This document shows, one piece after another, positions 56,460-64,000 of a DNA stretch of 64,000 nt (positions are counted from its first letter, which is position 1; each line of letters starts with the position of its first letter). A program made the position numbers and the translations under genes. The notes beneath the pieces are model-generated. The model was not told where the DNA came from, ran no database searches, and was given only the letters and a program-made list of their open reading frames with translations. This DNA comes from [Haemophilus] felis (GTDB taxonomy: Bacteria > Pseudomonadota > Gammaproteobacteria > Enterobacterales > Pasteurellaceae), in the NCBI GenBank assembly GCA_002015125.1, contig MUYB01000021.1, positions 21,048 through 85,047 of the forward strand, in the 5' to 3' direction.

Positions 56460-58427
56460 ATGCCAATTCAAAACAAACCTGATGAAAAAATCTTTGCCAG
56501 CAATGCTAAACCTCGTGAAGTCGATAACTTCCCCGATATTAATCGAGGCTGGGGCTTCACTTTCGAACAAACGGGCGGCATTCCCACAATGGAACATTTT
56601 AACGCCTTATTTAAACGTAATGACGAGCATTTAATGTATCTATTGCAACGAGGTGTGCCTGAATGGTCTAGCACAATAGACTATCCTCAAGGTGCCTGTG
56701 TACAATATCAGGGAAAAACCTACCGCAGTTTAACCCAAAATCGCAACCAAACCCCAGCAACAGGCAGTCAACATTGGACGCTTTGGGGCTTGACTATTGC
56801 TGACATTCCCGAAGTCCGCCCAGCAAGCCTCACAGCGGCAGGCATCACCCAACTCGACAACGCTATTAACTCAAACGCCGAAGACCGAGCCGCCACACCA
56901 AAGGCGGTAAAACAGGTCAATGACAAAGTGGAAAGCAATGCTCGCAGTCTCAATGAACGCATTCCCAATTCGAAAAAATCCGATGTGGTCAACAGCAACA
57001 GCTCCGACACGGTCGCCACCTCAAGAGCGGTGAAAACGGCTTACGACCTCGCAAACAGCAAACAAAGCCCAGCGACCACCCTAGCAGGCTACGGCATTAC
57101 GGATTTTCAACTGAGAGCCGCCACAGGCAACCTAAACGATTTACGCACCGCAGGGATTTATTCCATTAATTCCATTCACAACAGCTACAACCGCCCTGCA
57201 GAGGGCGTGCGACAATCGCAAGGCTTTACAGGCAATCTGCAAGTGATTACAGGCGGGGCAGGCAATGAAAACTGGTGTCATCAGATTTTCAGACGGCATT
57301 ATTCAGGCGAAGTGTACGAACGCTGGCAAACCGCAAGCAACAATAACAGCTGGTCGGAATGGAAACGCACCGATAATCAAGACGGCTTGCCGATTGGCTC
57401 TGTAGTGGCATTCCCAAAAGAAATCGCCAATCCTCAGGGTTTTCTACGTTGTGACGGAACGACTTTTGCGCAAAACACTTATCCCGATTTATATCGGGTG
57501 TTAGGCAATAAAAACCGCTTACCGAACTTGCAACGCTCCGATGTGGGAATGATGGCGTATTTTCCGCAAGACAACATTCCCAACGGCTGGCTGACTTGTA
57601 ACGGCGGCACGATTTCCAGCACCGACTACCCCGAACTACACCGCTACCTAAACAACAAATACGGCGCAAACAAACTGCCCAACGCCGAAGACCGCTTTAT
57701 CCGCAACGCAGGCAACGGGTTAAGAGTGGGGGAGAAGCAGGAAGATGCCATCCGAAATATACGAGGAGAACTTAAATCAATCTTTGGAGGTGATCTATAC
57801 GCCCTATATACCACAGGCTCGGGGGTATTTGAAGTAACAGGAAGACAAGCGAATTACTCATTTGGTACTGGTGGTCATCATGAAAAAAAAGACACCACCA
57901 TTTTTGATGCATCAAAAGTGGTACCAACTGCTAATGAAAACCGCCCAAAATCCATCATCTTCAAACTCTGCATTAAAGCCAAAAACAGCTTCGATGATGT
58001 GCAGTTTTGGATCAAAGCTTTTGGTGAAGTGGTAAACAGCGGACAGCTAGATGCCAGCCGATTAGCACAGGATTTACAACAAGTGCGGTCGGAAAAAGCA
58101 AATATTGACCATACGCATACAGTGGCGCAGATTACGGATTTTAATCCTGAGGTTGTTAAATTAATTAATCAACATAATGGGTTTACTCAGAATATAAGCA
58201 CAAACGGCTGGACGGTTTTGCCTAACGGATTAATGATTCAATGGGGTGTTGCGACAACAAATGATATTTTATTCCCACGCGCCTTTCCTCGAGAATGTTT
58301 TATTGTATCTCACTCGAAAACGGGTGGAGGGCGAGATACAAGAATTAGTAATGTCTCAAGAACTGGTTTTACATCATCCGCCACTGTTATAGTTGGAACG
58401 ACATATTATGTAGCTATTGGTCATTAG
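56460..58427 (+). CDS. Tail fibre protein with two collar domains and gp53-like tip
   Basis: The 655-aa protein has an N-terminal attachment part, a helical shaft with short repeats (AITQLDNAINSNAEDRAATP type, residues about 120-210), a carbohydrate-module-like YPQGACVQYQGKTYRSL, two phage-collar domains (PIGSVVAFPKEIANPQGFLR and MMAYFPQDNIPNGWLTCNGG) and a C-terminal tip NGWTVLPNGLMIQWGVATT of the gp53-like receptor-binding type. Confidence 0.87.
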   Translation: MPIQNKPDEKIFASNAKPREVDNFPDINRGWGFTFEQTGGIPTMEHFNALFKRNDEHLMYLLQRGVPEWSSTIDYPQGACVQYQGKTYRSLTQNRNQTPATGSQHWTLWGLTIADIPEVRPASLTAAGITQLDNAINSNAEDRAATPKAVKQVNDKVESNARSLNERIPNSKKSDVVNSNSSDTVATSRAVKTAYDLANSKQSPATTLAGYGITDFQLRAATGNLNDLRTAGIYSINSIHNSYNRPAEGVRQSQGFTGNLQVITGGAGNENWCHQIFRRHYSGEVYERWQTASNNNSWSEWKRTDNQDGLPIGSVVAFPKEIANPQGFLRCDGTTFAQNTYPDLYRVLGNKNRLPNLQRSDVGMMAYFPQDNIPNGWLTCNGGTISSTDYPELHRYLNNKYGANKLPNAEDRFIRNAGNGLRVGEKQEDAIRNIRGELKSIFGGDLYALYTTGSGVFEVTGRQANYSFGTGGHHEKKDTTIFDASKVVPTANENRPKSIIFKLCIKAKNSFDDVQFWIKAFGEVVNSGQLDASRLAQDLQQVRSEKANIDHTHTVAQITDFNPEVVKLINQHNGFTQNISTNGWTVLPNGLMIQWGVATTNDILFPRAFPRECFIVSHSKTGGGRDTRISNVSRTGFTSSATVIVGTTYYVAIGH

Positions 58428-58457
58428 CGCGCAGGGGGGCTTTAGCCCATCAATCAC

Positions 58458-58805
58458 CTAAAAATCCAATTGCTCTTCGTTAATACCCAATGCAAGTGCC
58501 ATTTTTAAACGGGTTTTCTTGCGTAAATATTTCGCACTTTCGTGCTGGCTATAAGCGGACTGGCTAATGCCTAAACGGCTTGCTACTTCCGCCTGCGTTA
58601 AGCCCAAATGCTCACGCCACGCACGAAGGGCGGAGACTTTTTGTTTTAAGGCAAGATTAGCCACTTCGTATGGAATGCCAGTTTCAAGGGGTGATTTTAC
58701 CCCCGCTTTTTGCTTCAGCCATTCGAAAGTCGCAATAGGGACGACGGCAAAGTTTGGCAAACCTTGCTCGTTGTTTAAGAATTGAACATCAGTAAGTGCG
58801 TTCAT
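58458..58805 (-). CDS. XRE-family antitoxin of a RelE pair
   Basis: The 115-aa protein has an N-terminal part (NFAVVPIATFEWLKQKAG) resembling the start of PHD-like antitoxins and a C-terminal HTH (LTQAEVASRLGISQSAYSQH). It starts with ATG behind AAGAGGTG and overlaps the toxin stop by 17 bp. It probably binds the toxin and represses the operon. Confidence 0.82.
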   Translation of the reverse strand: MNALTDVQFLNNEQGLPNFAVVPIATFEWLKQKAGVKSPLETGIPYEVANLALKQKVSALRAWREHLGLTQAEVASRLGISQSAYSQHESAKYLRKKTRLKMALALGINEEQLDF

Positions 58806-59040
58806 CACGTTTTTTCACCTCTTCAACGGAAACGATATTAAGTGTATCGCCAATGAGTTTAAAAAACACCCGATAACGCCCCACACGGAAGCGATAAGGG
58901 TATTTATGATTAGTTAATGATTTAACATTTTGGCAATAAGGAAAAGATTTTAATTCTTCACATTTATCAATGATAACGTCGCTTTCAGGAATACGACGAA
59001 GTTGCTTCATTGCTTTGCGTTGAATAATTAAGGTTTTCAT
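58789..59040 (-). CDS. RelE/ParE-family toxin
   Basis: The 83-aa protein (MKTLIIQRKAMKQLRRIPES) has the RelE core YPYRFRVGRYRVFFKLIGDT and the ending IVSVEEVKKRDERTY. It is a type II toxin, probably an mRNA interferase, with its antitoxin immediately downstream. The pair is inserted, in reverse orientation, between the tail fibre and its assembly protein. Confidence 0.88.
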   Translation of the reverse strand: MKTLIIQRKAMKQLRRIPESDVIIDKCEELKSFPYCQNVKSLTNHKYPYRFRVGRYRVFFKLIGDTLNIVSVEEVKKRDERTY

Positions 59041-59108
59041 ATTGCCTCTTTATTAATTGATTTTTACTTATATTAGCTTATATTTACTAATAAAACAAGA
59101 GGAAAACT

Positions 59109-59720
59109 ATGCAAATCTACTTTAAAAACGGCTTTTATTTCGATGACGGCTTAACCTCAATTCCTGAAAGTGCGGTTGAAATTTCCCACGAAACTTACAC
59201 CGCTTTACTGCAAGGGCAAGCGGCAGGAAAACAAATTCACACCGCTGAAAACGGCAAGCCCATATTAATTGACCCACAGCCGAGCGAATATCACCAGCTA
59301 GAAAACGGGCAATGGGTGCTTTCAGAAGAAAATCAGGCGACACTGTTCGCCGAGAAGAAAAGGCGTTTAATTAACGCACTTGCAAACAAAGCAGATAGCT
59401 TTAAAGATGCTTTATTAGTGGGGTATCCACAAGCAGAAATCGAAAGTTTCTACCGCCAAGAAAAAGAAGCCTTAGCCTATCAGGCGGATAATCAGGCACA
59501 AACACCAATGTTACGCCAAATCGCAGAACAGCGTGGTGTACCCTTTGAAATCTTAGTGCAAAAAGTGATTGAGAAATCTAATCAATTTGCTCTTGCTGTG
59601 GGTGTCATTATTGGTCAACGTCAAAAATTTGAAGACCGCATTTTGAGCGCTGAGAATGAAGCGCAATTGGCAGAAATAGAAGAGGAGGGGCAAGCATGGC
59701 AATTCAACTTAGCAAGTTAA
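59109..59720 (+). CDS. Tail fibre assembly protein (Tfa-like)
   Basis: The 203-aa protein has the Tfa N-terminus (YFKNGFYFDDGLTSIPESAV), HTAENGKPILIDPQPSEYHQ and a helical C-terminal half. Such proteins chaperone trimerisation of the tail fibre. It is separated from the fibre gene by the inserted RelE pair. Confidence 0.8.
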   Translation: MQIYFKNGFYFDDGLTSIPESAVEISHETYTALLQGQAAGKQIHTAENGKPILIDPQPSEYHQLENGQWVLSEENQATLFAEKKRRLINALANKADSFKDALLVGYPQAEIESFYRQEKEALAYQADNQAQTPMLRQIAEQRGVPFEILVQKVIEKSNQFALAVGVIIGQRQKFEDRILSAENEAQLAEIEEEGQAWQFNLAS

Positions 59721-59992
59721 AAAATTGGGGCTATCACGTTGTTATTGCAATTGATCAACTGTTTAACGCCCTTTTAGGCGGTGCGGCAGATGAAACCCTT
59801 TCCAGCCGCACCTATCGAGGGGCGATACTTGCCCAAAAGCCGAAAAAACGCTGGCGGGTGTTGTATCCTGTGATTAACGGACTGTTTTTTGACAAGGAAC
59901 ACTGCAAAACCGCCTATGAAAGCGAAGTGAACCGAAAACAATATCCGCAAGGGTTTGAGGGAAATGTTGAAAAGGGGAGTGAAAAGGCATAG
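59696..59992 (+). CDS. Conserved phage protein next to Tfa
   Basis: The 98-aa protein has NWGYHVVIAIDQLFNALLGG near the start and ETLSSRTYRGAILAQKPKKR, a pattern I recall for small proteins at the end of P2-like and other late operons (VA-IDQL-N-L-GG-.DETLS.R). The exact function is unknown. Overlaps Tfa by 25 bp. Last late gene. Confidence 0.6.
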   Translation: MAIQLSKLKNWGYHVVIAIDQLFNALLGGAADETLSSRTYRGAILAQKPKKRWRVLYPVINGLFFDKEHCKTAYESEVNRKQYPQGFEGNVEKGSEKA

Positions 59993-60040
59993 AATAAAAA
60001 AGGTCGGGGACAGGTTGCGACCCTATCCCCTTCCCAGCCG

Positions 60041-60160
60041 TTAGGCTAATTTATTGAATACTGCAATCAGCAAATCCAGTGTAGCGAACACCTTAAAGCC
60101 GATTGCCCCCACTAGCAGAAATGCTAGTATTATCAGAGTAATAATTTCTGATGTTTTCAC
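60041..60160 (-). CDS. Possible 39-aa membrane peptide (GTG start)
   Basis: A GTG behind GGGGGTGA gives a frame beginning MKTSEIITLIILAFLLVGAI and ending FKVFATLDLLIAVFNKLA: one strong transmembrane helix and an amphipathic tail. A hairpin (GGCTC/GAGCC, about 60198-60226) lies just upstream. It resembles small holin-like or type I toxin-like membrane peptides. There is no biochemical evidence here. Confidence 0.45.
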   Translation of the reverse strand: MKTSEIITLIILAFLLVGAIGFKVFATLDLLIAVFNKLA

Positions 60161-60257
60161 ATAAATCACCCCCTTAGCACTACAAGGCTAAGCGACTAGG
60201 CTCACACTATTAGCGGTAGTGCGAGCCGCCGCCATAGTGCAAGAGTGATCATATCAT

Positions 60258-60297
60258 AAACCGCCTTGTGCCTCAACGCACGGGCGGTTTTGTTTTA
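60258..60297 (+). terminator. Terminator at the right end of the late region
   Basis: AAACCGCCTTGTGC-CTCAAC-GCACGGGCGGTTT followed by TGTTTT, a long GC-rich hairpin. Confidence 0.75.
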
Positions 60298-60310
60298 AAA
60301 CAATAATAAG

Positions 60311-60344
60311 CAAAATACCAAATAGTATTATATTTGGTATTTTG
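60311..60344. repeat. Inverted repeat near attR
   Basis: CAAAATACCAAATA pairs with TATTTGGTATTTTG. The half-site AATACCAAA resembles the AATACTAAA motifs next to attL, so it may bind integrase or be a weak hairpin. Confidence 0.4.
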
Positions 60345-60401
60345 TTTTTTAGTTTTTATTTCTTATATTCTTATTAATCAATTGGTTAAGAGATATATTC
60401 T

Positions 60402-60420
60402 AGTCCAGCTAGTCGCACCA
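60402..60420 (+). other. attR core
   Basis: AGTCCAGCTAGTCGCACCA, identical to the tRNA-Val 3' end at 10503-10521. Upstream (60379-60395) CAATTGGTTAAGAGA still resembles the D-arm region of the tRNA. Confidence 0.9.
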
Positions 60421-60426
60421 ATTTCT

Positions 60427-60457
60427 AATCCCAGTTCTTTTGAACTGGGATTTTTTA
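60427..60457. terminator. Terminator just outside attR
   Basis: AATCCCAGTTC-TTTT-GAACTGGGATT followed by TTTTA. Probably the original terminator of the tRNA-Val transcript, moved 50 kb away by the prophage; it also protects the end of the DUF262 gene. Confidence 0.8.
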
Positions 60458-60478
60458 TTGCCTTTGTTGTTGAAAGCG

Positions 60479-61642
60479 TTAGCGATTCCCTTTTGAACGA
60501 TTATGCGTAATACACAGCATTTCGCAATTTTCAATCCCCGTTAATCCACCTTTGCTCCAAGCGGTAACGTGATCGGCTTCCATTTCTTTGAGCGTCCAAA
60601 TTTTGTTTTTATTGGCATTCTCGCCCACGGCACATAACGGACAATTCGATACGCCGTCTGTTTTCGCTTTTTCCGTTTGCTTTTTGTAGGCTTCTTTTTT
60701 GGTTTTTTCATCAAACATACGAATGCCTAGTAGGCGTTTATCTTGTTCGCCGCCTAACAGATATTCCCAAATGCCTTTGCGGTTTTCCACGCTCGGATCC
60801 TCATAAAGTGCGGTAACTTTGGAGGCCAATTCCGTAGGGTTGTAAGGCGTTGTGCCGTAGGTGCGATAAAGTCTGCCCCATTCTAAACCGCACATCTCTT
60901 TTTTCACTTCAACAAAAGTGCTGCTCACCCAATCAATCACGGTGTTGAAATAGGTTTTTAATTCATTGATGTTGTCATCATTGCGATGATGGCTCATATA
61001 TTCGCTAATTTTCCCAAGGCTTACCCAATCCAACGCACAAGCCAAGAAATCTTGGCGATTGACCGTGCCTTTCACAAATGCTGACCATTTTTGAATGTTG
61101 GCATTTTGTGAGTTACTAAATTCTGCTTTTGCCAGCGTCACAAAACGCCCTGAATACACGGCATTTAACAGCTCTTGGTCATTAAGTGGCACGCCTGCGA
61201 TATTGATGGTTTTAAACCATTCTTTGATCTCGCTCTCTTCACCTTGGCATTGATAAATCAGCAAAGTCGTATTTAAAATCAATGCCTGTTTGTCTTTCGG
61301 CAGGCTGCTGAAATATAGCGGAATGTTGTTTTCGTCCATAATAGCGAATTTATCTTTTACAAAGCGTCCGATACTGGTAATACGTTGCTGACCGTCTAGC
61401 ACTTCAAATTTGTCATCGGCGGTTTGGTTAAAATAAATCAGCCCCAGCGGATAGCCTTTTAAAATGGAACGAATGACTGCCACATCTTTTTTGCCGTCCG
61501 CATAAATATAGTTGCGTTGATATTCAGGCTGAATAGTGAGCCGCCCATTTAAACCGAACAAGCCTTTGCCTTCTAATTCATTGTAAACAAAGCCTTCACA
61601 GAGTTGCTCAACAGTAATTTGGGTATTGAGTTGGGTTTTCAT
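60479..61642 (-). CDS. DUF262 plus HNH nuclease protein
   Basis: The 387-aa protein has a DUF262/ParB-like N-terminus with DGQQR at residues 83-87 ([10 protein letters not shown]) and [12 protein letters not shown], and a C-terminal HNH domain: CPLC, then [13 protein letters not shown] and [15 protein letters not shown]262 proteins include type IV restriction enzymes such as GmrSD and other DNA-defence nucleases. It is the last gene of the leftward cluster with RhuM and the methyltransferase, 4-bp overlap. Confidence 0.85.
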   Translation of the reverse strand: MKTQLNTQITVEQLCEGFVYNELEGKGLFGLNGRLTIQPEYQRNYIYADGKKDVAVIRSILKGYPLGLIYFNQTADDKFEVLDGQQRITSIGRFVKDKFAIMDENNIPLYFSSLPKDKQALILNTTLLIYQCQGEESEIKEWFKTINIAGVPLNDQELLNAVYSGRFVTLAKAEFSNSQNANIQKWSAFVKGTVNRQDFLACALDWVSLGKISEYMSHHRNDDNINELKTYFNTVIDWVSSTFVEVKKEMCGLEWGRLYRTYGTTPYNPTELASKVTALYEDPSVENRKGIWEYLLGGEQDKRLLGIRMFDEKTKKEAYKKQTEKAKTDGVSNCPLCAVGENANKNKIWTLKEMEADHVTAWSKGGLTGIENCEMLCITHNRSKGNR

Positions 61643-62649
61643 TTGCTTGCTCCTGTTTTTGATTTTCCTTTTGCTTGGCGTTGAAGGCGATTTATGCTTT
61701 GTAAATAGCTTTTTTCCACCTCAGAAAGGGTTTTGGCGTTATATTTTTGATATTCTGCTCGGGCTTTTTCTTTCGCTTGTTCTGCGGAAATACTGCCAGC
61801 GTTATCCAACAGTTTTCGCCCAGTGGCAGATAAAATTTTGTCCAGTTCACAAACAAAATCCGCCATTTTCATCTCCGTTTGTTCCAAGGCTTTTAATTCC
61901 GCCAAATCAAAATAGGCGGAAACTAAATTGTTTAACGCTTTCAACTCTTGTTCTTGCAGATAATTTTTCGCCACCATAGCTTCCGCCTGCGTAGGTTGCG
62001 TGCCTTTAAAACTTAAAAGACCTGCAAAAGGTTTGTCGCTATCCACACGATAATAGATCACCTCGCTTGCGGTGTTGCCGTGAGCGGCGTAGTGGAGTTT
62101 ATTTTGCACAATGCTGAAAAATGCTCGGCTCAGTTCGCTTTGTGGATCGTAGTCTGTTGCGGTGGCGTAGAGATCGAGTACTTGGCGATACATCACTTTT
62201 TCAGAGGAGCGAATATCGCGAATTCTCTCTAATAATTCTTTCCAATAATGCCCCCCTCCAAGATTTTTTAACTGCTCATCATTTAGGGTGAAGCCTTTTA
62301 TAAGGTATTCTTTTAGGCGTTCTGTTGCCCAAATGCGAAATTTTGTGGCGATGGAGGATTTAATGCGATAGCCAAGGGAGATAATCATATCAAGGTTATA
62401 AAAGGGGAGTTCGCGGGCAACTTCGCGACTGCCTTCTCGTTGAACCTGTCGGAATTTCCGACAAGTTGCCTCTTCTTGCAATTCCCCTTCGGCGTAGATA
62501 TTTTTAATATGTTCGTTTACATTGCTGCGTGAGGTTTGATACAACGCTGTCATTTGCTGTTGAGTCAGCCAAATATTATCATCGGAAAGACGCACCTTAA
62601 GATGATTATCCTCGCTTATTTGATAGATAATTTGATTTTCTTTTGTCAT
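61639..62649 (-). CDS. RhuM family protein
   Basis: The 336-aa protein has the RhuM signature [20 protein letters not shown] with [14 protein letters not shown], then [20 protein letters not shown] and [20 protein letters not shown]. RhuM proteins (first noted in Salmonella SPI-3) are common in defence islands and mobile regions and probably bind DNA through the KilA-N-like/HTH start. The role with the neighbouring nuclease and methyltransferase is unknown. Confidence 0.9.
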   Translation of the reverse strand: MTKENQIIYQISEDNHLKVRLSDDNIWLTQQQMTALYQTSRSNVNEHIKNIYAEGELQEEATCRKFRQVQREGSREVARELPFYNLDMIISLGYRIKSSIATKFRIWATERLKEYLIKGFTLNDEQLKNLGGGHYWKELLERIRDIRSSEKVMYRQVLDLYATATDYDPQSELSRAFFSIVQNKLHYAAHGNTASEVIYYRVDSDKPFAGLLSFKGTQPTQAEAMVAKNYLQEQELKALNNLVSAYFDLAELKALEQTEMKMADFVCELDKILSATGRKLLDNAGSISAEQAKEKARAEYQKYNAKTLSEVEKSYLQSINRLQRQAKGKSKTGASK

Positions 62650-62655
62650 AGTGTT

Positions 62656-62739
62656 TTAGTGGTTTGGGGCAGATAATAGGTTGAGGTTGATTGTACAATA
62701 TGTCTTGCGTTTTTGCTTCCTCAAACTCTGGGTTTTCAT
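62656..62739 (-). CDS. Possible 27-aa peptide between methyltransferase and RhuM
   Basis: An ATG overlapping the methyltransferase stop (ATGA) opens MKTQSLRKQKRKTYCTINLN, then LLSAPNH. It is short and basic and may only couple translation. Low confidence. Confidence 0.25.
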   Translation of the reverse strand: MKTQSLRKQKRKTYCTINLNLLSAPNH

Positions 62740-63917
62740 TTTGTGGCTCCTGTTTTGTGGCGGATAAAAATTCTTTTATAAACAGCTTGTACAGGGTATC
62801 CAACATCAAAATATACTCCTGAACCAAAACTTTCTTTTTTTATAACGCACCCCATAGTACCTGTATTGGATTTCTGTCGATTACCATTTACTACTTTTTC
62901 TTTAGATGAATATCTTTTGATAGGCGGGGTTTCGCTATAAGCATCGCTACCCAAAATCTCAAACTGCTCAGGATTGTATTTATCCAAAAACGAAATCGGT
63001 ACGCCCATCACGCCGTCAAAATCACTGGGAATAGCATTGGTAAACGGCACTTCAATAGCGTTGTAGTTATCGTAGGGCTGATAAGCGTTGGCGTTATTGA
63101 TAATTTGTTTGTTAAATTTGCGATTGTCGTCCATCGTCATTAACTGTAAAGGTTGATGACGGCGACCGTGTTCTAAATTAGTGAACCAAGAACAATTTCT
63201 AAATTTAACTAAGCCCGTTTCACTATCAAAAACACCGTCCGCATAATCTTTTTGAATTAGCGTTGCAAAGAATGCATTCCCAGCCTGAAAACCATTTCCA
63301 AGCCACATTTTATTTTCTTTAATCAACGGAAAAATTTCTTTGTAGGTAATGGCGTTCATATTGCCAATCACGGCGAATTTTTTCTCTGCCTCCATTATCC
63401 ACGCCATAAATTCACGAAACAGCGAAAAGGGCGGATTGGTGATGATAATGTCCGCTTCATCACGCAGTTGTTTGATTTCATCGCTACGAAAATCGCCATC
63501 GCCTTGCAAATACTGCCATTTCAAATCTTGTACATCGATCACACCATCGGCATTGGTATCTTCAGAAAGTGTGAAAATTTTGCCCCGTTGCAATGATTTT
63601 TGTTCATCAAAACCTTCCGTTTCACTTTCAAACAAACTGGGCTGATAAGGCGTGTTTAACTGTTTTGATTGATGAGCAAAACTGGTGCTGATCAGTTTTT
63701 TTAAGCCTAGTCGAGTAAAATTTTGAGCAAAGAATTTAGTGAAATTACTCCATTCAGGATCATCACAAGGTAAAAGAATGGTTTTGTTGCGAAACACGTT
63801 TTCATCAAAATCGAGATAAGCGTTCATCTCTTTTTGAATGTCGTGATACTGCGTATAGAATTCGTCGTTTTTGGCTTTTTTCGCAGCGGAAAGATTGGCG
63901 TTTTTAGAAGAGGTCAT
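62736..63917 (-). CDS. EcoRI-family adenine-specific DNA methyltransferase
   Basis: The 393-aa protein has the catalytic motif TNPPFSLFREF with NPPF at residues 161-164 and the SAM-binding region CDDPEWSNF near residue 51. KNDEFYTQYHDIQKEMNAYL at the N-terminus is typical of the M.EcoRI family, which methylates adenine in double-stranded DNA. Residues 120-132 (DTNADGVIDVQDL) look like an EF-hand/dockerin calcium loop. No EcoRI-type endonuclease gene lies beside it; DUF262-HNH may be the nuclease partner. SD AGGAGG. Confidence 0.9.
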   Translation of the reverse strand: MTSSKNANLSAAKKAKNDEFYTQYHDIQKEMNAYLDFDENVFRNKTILLPCDDPEWSNFTKFFAQNFTRLGLKKLISTSFAHQSKQLNTPYQPSLFESETEGFDEQKSLQRGKIFTLSEDTNADGVIDVQDLKWQYLQGDGDFRSDEIKQLRDEADIIITNPPFSLFREFMAWIMEAEKKFAVIGNMNAITYKEIFPLIKENKMWLGNGFQAGNAFFATLIQKDYADGVFDSETGLVKFRNCSWFTNLEHGRRHQPLQLMTMDDNRKFNKQIINNANAYQPYDNYNAIEVPFTNAIPSDFDGVMGVPISFLDKYNPEQFEILGSDAYSETPPIKRYSSKEKVVNGNRQKSNTGTMGCVIKKESFGSGVYFDVGYPVQAVYKRIFIRHKTGATK

Positions 63918-63982
63918 TTTGCACCTCCTAATGCATAGGAAGTGCTTGACAGTGATTTATGCGTTAATACAAGATTTTTGAC

Positions 63983-64000
63983 GAACCGAACCGAACCGAA
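63983..64000 (+). repeat. Pentanucleotide tandem repeat at the window edge
   Basis: GAACC repeated 3.6 times (GAACCGAACCGAACCGAA) and running off the window. It lies about 66 bp upstream of the methyltransferase start, outside its frame, which is closed upstream by TAA. Confidence 0.75.

Noticed and set aside
62606..62827. 73-codon leftward frame between RhuM and the methyltransferase
   Set aside because: It overlaps the methyltransferase 3' end in another frame, has no good ribosome-binding site and a low-complexity composition.
1..64000. CRISPR arrays and insertion sequences
   Set aside because: I saw no regularly spaced repeat array and no transposase gene with terminal inverted repeats.

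Overview
Organism. The window fits a Pasteurellaceae chromosome. The order matP / lonH-like protease / fabA is present, and the Haemophilus-type DNA uptake core AAGTGCGGT recurs on both strands, especially inside the prophage. The small proteins also look like Haemophilus, Pasteurella and Avibacterium families. I cannot name the species from sequence alone.

Layout. 1-10.4 kb is chromosome: the end of a polysaccharide locus (two family-2 glycosyltransferases), an MltB-type lytic transglycosylase lipoprotein, yqcC-truC-yoaH, cspD, matP, lonH, fabA (with a FabR-like operator) and pykA. A tRNA-Val(GAC) gene at 10445-10521 is the attachment site of a prophage of about 50 kb. Its 19-bp 3' end is repeated exactly at 60402-60420. 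From 60.4 kb to the edge lies a leftward defence-type cluster: an EcoRI-family adenine methyltransferase, a RhuM protein and a DUF262-HNH nuclease, with a pentanucleotide repeat at the window end.

Prophage. It is lambdoid in plan with a contractile (myovirus-type) tail. Left to right: integrase; a leftward early arm (AlpA-like protein, small proteins, Sak4-like ATPase, SSB-like protein, Gp157, a PD-(D/E)XK-like protein, antirepressors); a RelE/antidote pair; a HipA-like/DUF3037 pair; CI and Cro; replication (organizer and DnaB), Dam, NinB, RusA and antiterminator Q; a late promoter with an immediate terminator; a tRNA-Trp; holin, endolysin and Rz/Rz1; terminase, portal and MuF; capsid; tail sheath, tube, chaperone and tape measure; baseplate; tail fibre and assembly protein. 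Four type II toxin-antitoxin pairs are present, two of them HicAB.

Most interesting system. Between 14 and 25.6 kb the phage carries a series of related cassettes. A full cassette has (i) a leftward gene (antirepressor or unknown) behind a TTGACA-N17-TAGACT-type promoter, followed at once by a hairpin and an intrinsic terminator; (ii) a divergent rightward promoter for a 19-22 aa hydrophobic peptide that looks like the E. coli Ibs toxins, inside a structured RNA with covarying stems; (iii) a conserved antisense promoter just downstream reading back over the peptide, as in Sib RNAs; and (iv) a ribbon-helix-helix gene of the Arc/Mnt type. There are four peptide/antisense/RHH copies. Two leftward Bro-N genes and one rightward P22-type antirepressor gene also have C4-like antisense leaders complementary to their own ribosome-binding regions. 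This joins features of the P22 and P1 immI loci to Ibs/Sib-like type I modules.

Other points: a gene-free stretch of about 500 nt that looks like a large structured leftward RNA starting at a good promoter with a boxA; a MuF head protein ending in a colicin-D-like nuclease domain with a probable immunity gene; and a probable -1 frameshift in the tail chaperone gene.
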